Shown here: positions 5,276-7,755 of the stretch, one piece after another
How the letters are laid out: every line of letters starts with the position of its first letter
Numbering within the stretch: position 1 is the stretch's first letter
From: Kiloniellaceae bacterium
Lineage (GTDB): Bacteria > Pseudomonadota > Alphaproteobacteria > Kiloniellales > Kiloniellaceae
DNA: 7,755 nucleotides
Assembly: GCA_028280915.1 (NCBI GenBank)
Contig: JANQKX010000080.1
Span: 1 to 7,755 of the forward strand
Direction: 5' to 3'
Position numbers and translations under genes: made by a program
Notes under the pieces: model-generated
Told to the model about the DNA's origin: nothing
The model's input: only the letters and a program-made list of their open reading frames with translations
The model's database searches: none

Positions 5276-7660
5276 ATGATGCGGCGGTACTGGAACTTAA
5301 TCTGGCAACACCAATTGGGCCGGCGGCTGATCCTTCTCCTGGTGACCGTCAGCACCGTTTTAAGCATTGTCGCCACGTCCATTCAGATTTTTTTCACCTA
5401 CCAGCGCGGCCTGGAACGCACGGAATCTTCCTTTACAGTCATCGAAAACAGCTTTCTGCCATCCTTGAAACAGGCGGTTTGGCACTATGATTTCCCGCAA
5501 GTGGCATTGATCCTTGATGCCATTGTTTCGGTTCAAGACGTCACCAGCGCGCGCCTGGAAACCTCATCGGGCGAGCTTTTTGACCGCAAGCGCGGCGATT
5601 GGGAAGACGACGGGAATTCGATCGAAGACGCAAACGTCATGGAGAAGACCTACCTTCTGCGCCACGGCTTTGACAGGCAAGACGAAAGGGTCGTCGGTGA
5701 GCTGGTCGTCACCCTCACCTATCAAAATGTGATTGCAGAGGTTGTCCAGCAGTTCTGGACCTTGCTGGTGACCAACCTGATCAAGACGGTCATTGCAACC
5801 GCTTGCATGTTGGTGATCTTTTATTATCTGATTTCCCGCCATTTATGGACCATTGCTGACTTTGTGCGCGGCTCCATGACCCGGGAAAACGGCCCGCCGC
5901 TGGTTCTGCACCGGCGCTCCGGCCACGGAGATGAATTGGATCAGATCGCAACCGCCCTCAACCTGGCCAGTCAGGAGCAGCATGACGCAAGAGAGAGGGT
6001 TCAAAACGCCAATCTGCAGCTGCAACAATCAAACACGGCGCTGCGGGAAACCATTTCCGATCTGAAAGTCGCCGAATCCGCGTTGCGGAACAATCAACGG
6101 CTGCTGCGTGACACCCAGGCCGACGCCAAGATTGCCTCCTGGGAATTCAAGTACTCCGGCGACAACAAGGCCTGGCACAGCGAAGAACTCTATCGCATCT
6201 TCGGCATACCCGCTCGGACCAGTCCCATTGCTCCGCAGGAAGTCAGCCGCAAGATTCATCCCGACGACCGGCACCACTATGAACAAATTGCCCAAGAAAT
6301 GCGGGAAAACCCGGGTCCGTTTTCTTTCGGCTACCGTATTATCCGCAACAATGAAGACGTCCGCAGTCTTCAAGTGACCTGCAAACCCTATTTCAGCCCG
6401 GGCGGGGAATTGATCGGTTACCGGGGCACCGTGCAGGACGTAACGGAGCAGCGGCTGGCCGAGGAACAGCTGCGCCAGGCGCAGAAAATGGAGGTGCTGG
6501 GGCAGCTCACCGGCGGCATTGCTCATGATTTCAACAATCTATTGGCAATTGTTCATGGCAATTTGGAACTGACCATGCATCTCTTGCCCAAGGATGATCC
6601 CATCAGGGATCTCATAAAGCCCTCCATCAGAGCCTGTAACCGAGGGGCCACCCTGTCCAATCAGCTCTTGGCCTTTTCCAGAAAACAGTCCCTCAATCCC
6701 GAGCGGGTGGATGCCAGCCATTTGGTCGACGGTTTGATGGAGTTCATTCGCCGCAGCCTGGGTCCGTCGATCCATGTATCCGTCAATGTGGAGCGGGAGC
6801 TATGGGACTGCCTGTGCGATCCTTCCCAGCTGGAAAGCGCGCTTTTGAACCTGGTGATCAACGCCAAGGATGCCATGAAAGATGGCGGAGAGCTCTCCAT
6901 TACCGGCGAGAACACCAAGGTGACCAAAAAATCCCCATTGGCCTTTGAGCACGGGGTTGCACCGGGCGCCTATGTGACCTTGTCGGTTGCCGACACGGGC
7001 ATGGGCATGAGCCAGGACGTCATCGACAAAGCCTGCGAGCCCTTCTTCACCACCAAACAAGTTGGCGAAGGCAGCGGCCTCGGCCTGTCCATGGTCTACG
7101 GATTTGCCAAACAGTCCGGCGGCCACCTCTCCATCGAAAGCACCCTTGGGCAGGGGACGACGATCAAGCTCACCTTGCCGCGCTTTTTGGGTATCTCGAT
7201 GGACCAAGAGCAAAAGGCCAACACGGCCGTGGCCCGGGGCAAAGGCGAAACGGTGCTCGTGGTCGAAGACGACGGAGATGTGCGCAAACTGGTCATAAAC
7301 ATGCTCGATTCTTTAGGCTACCTGACCCTGTCCGCTTCCACCACGGCGCAGGCTTTGGAGCACATCCGCAGCTGCCCGGAAATCGACATATTGCTCACCG
7401 ATGTTGTCTTGCCCGAAGTGATGAACGGTATGGACCTGGCGGCGGCCGCGCGGGACATTAATCCCCACCTCCCGGTGCTCTATATGTCCGGTAACGCTCA
7501 CGCGATCCTGCCCGAATTCCTCGAGCTGGAGGCCAAAAACCACTTGCTGCAAAAGCCCTTCAACATCCATCAATTGGCCTGGGCATTGCGTCACCGTTTG
7601 GGCGGACACTTGCAAACACCCGGCGACGCCAAAAAAATGGTGAACAGCGCAGACCGGTAA
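5276..7660 (+). CDS. Membrane-bound PAS-containing hybrid histidine kinase
   Basis: The 794-residue product has TM1 at about 17-41, an extracytoplasmic sensor of about 115 residues (43-160) with a VWHYDFPQV motif, and TM2 at about 162-186. A degenerate HAMP-like linker follows (187-232, with GDELDQIATALN), then a coiled coil (233-280) and a PAS_3-like domain (283-391). The HisKA box GGIAHDFNNLL has His417. The HATPase domain has an N box with Asn529, a G1 box VADTGMGM (571-578), the FFTTK F box and a GEGSGLGLS G2 box. A C-terminal receiver (658-775) has the acidic pocket Glu664-Asp666, phosphoacceptor Asp709, Ser738 and Lys760. All catalytic residues are intact. Phosphate should pass from His417 to Asp709 and then to an HPt or regulator encoded elsewhere. 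GGAGG at 5268-5272 lies three bases from this ATG and six from the next in-frame ATG at 5279, which may be the true start. The stimulus is unknown. Confidence 0.95.
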   Translation: MMRRYWNLIWQHQLGRRLILLLVTVSTVLSIVATSIQIFFTYQRGLERTESSFTVIENSFLPSLKQAVWHYDFPQVALILDAIVSVQDVTSARLETSSGELFDRKRGDWEDDGNSIEDANVMEKTYLLRHGFDRQDERVVGELVVTLTYQNVIAEVVQQFWTLLVTNLIKTVIATACMLVIFYYLISRHLWTIADFVRGSMTRENGPPLVLHRRSGHGDELDQIATALNLASQEQHDARERVQNANLQLQQSNTALRETISDLKVAESALRNNQRLLRDTQADAKIASWEFKYSGDNKAWHSEELYRIFGIPARTSPIAPQEVSRKIHPDDRHHYEQIAQEMRENPGPFSFGYRIIRNNEDVRSLQVTCKPYFSPGGELIGYRGTVQDVTEQRLAEEQLRQAQKMEVLGQLTGGIAHDFNNLLAIVHGNLELTMHLLPKDDPIRDLIKPSIRACNRGATLSNQLLAFSRKQSLNPERVDASHLVDGLMEFIRRSLGPSIHVSVNVERELWDCLCDPSQLESALLNLVINAKDAMKDGGELSITGENTKVTKKSPLAFEHGVAPGAYVTLSVADTGMGMSQDVIDKACEPFFTTKQVGEGSGLGLSMVYGFAKQSGGHLSIESTLGQGTTIKLTLPRFLGISMDQEQKANTAVARGKGETVLVVEDDGDVRKLVINMLDSLGYLTLSASTTAQALEHIRSCPEIDILLTDVVLPEVMNGMDLAAAARDINPHLPVLYMSGNAHAILPEFLELEAKNHLLQKPFNIHQLAWALRHRLGGHLQTPGDAKKMVNSADR

Positions 7661-7696
7661 TGGCTCGCCTCCGGGACCAAGGCCAATCGATGGCGC

Positions 7697-7755
7697 TCAA
7701 GAAGTTTTGATGCCGGATCCCGGCCGCTTCAGTTTCCGGCGCGCCTGCGCCACCT
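7697..7755 (-). CDS. Possible C-terminal end of a minus-strand gene
   Basis: The minus-strand frame is open from the window edge to a TGA at 7699-7697. It gives a basic tail ending in KLKRPGSGIKTS, which is plausible as a protein C-terminus and would converge with the kinase gene. It is only 19 codons and overlaps a small hairpin (GCCGG 7712-7716 with CCGGC 7720-7724). No family can be named, and chance is a fair alternative. Confidence 0.2.
   Translation of the reverse strand, partial: VAQARRKLKRPGSGIKTS

Noticed and set aside
5276..7660. Identification of the kinase as CckA
   Set aside because: The phosphoacceptor box and PAS-kinase-receiver order are shared, but CckA lacks a large extracytoplasmic domain between its TM segments. 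This box is also common to many orphan hybrid kinases.
7660..7710. 16-residue frame overlapping the kinase stop (TAATGG)
   Set aside because: It is very short, has no ribosome site, and has no recognisable content.

Overview
The window looks like an ordinary chromosomal stretch of a GC-rich, Gram-negative proteobacterium. Alphaproteobacteria, perhaps Rhodospirillales, is my best guess. The evidence is a YnbE/YdbL envelope pair, a glutathione-dependent formaldehyde pathway, signal peptides and a lipobox, and a PAS hybrid kinase with the GGIAHDFNNLL phosphoacceptor box that is very common in alphaproteobacteria. The lineage is inferred from gene style; there is no rRNA or other marker here.

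Layout. (1) 1-576, plus strand: the 3' part of a YnbE-type outer-membrane lipoprotein gene, then a YdbL (DUF1318) periplasmic protein. In enterobacteria these follow ydbH, an AsmA-like protein that bridges the two membranes, so ydbH probably lies just upstream. (2) 608-1465, minus strand: a membrane-anchored alpha/beta hydrolase of the Bem46/ABHD type, convergent with ydbL. (3) 1466-1771: a divergent intergenic region with a candidate promoter for the hydrolase and a small hairpin ahead of frmA. (4) 1772-3773, plus strand: a two-gene operon for formaldehyde detoxification, frmA (class III alcohol dehydrogenase / S-(hydroxymethyl)glutathione dehydrogenase) and fghA (S-formylglutathione hydrolase). 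(5) 3774-3848: a short gap with a hairpin over the fghA stop codon and a three-copy 16-17 bp imperfect tandem repeat. (6) 3849-4625, minus strand: an orphan periplasmic solute-binding protein of family 3. (7) 4626-5275: a 650-bp divergent region with a cluster of competing GC-rich hairpins, an AT-rich island and no recognisable gene. (8) 5276-7660, plus strand: a two-TM hybrid histidine kinase (sensor, degenerate HAMP, coiled coil, PAS, HisKA, HATPase, REC). (9) 7661-7755: possibly the C-terminal end of a minus-strand gene.

How the genes work together. FrmA oxidises the spontaneous formaldehyde-glutathione adduct to S-formylglutathione. FghA hydrolyses that to formate and glutathione. YnbE and YdbL belong to envelope lipid homeostasis. 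The lone binding protein and the hybrid kinase are divergent neighbours without a transporter, so they could form a ligand-sensing pair; this is inference only.

I see no CRISPR array, insertion sequence, tRNA, rRNA, phage gene or defence system. The best candidates for something undescribed are the overlapping hairpins at 4671-4748 upstream of the binding-protein gene and the possible binding-protein/kinase sensing unit.
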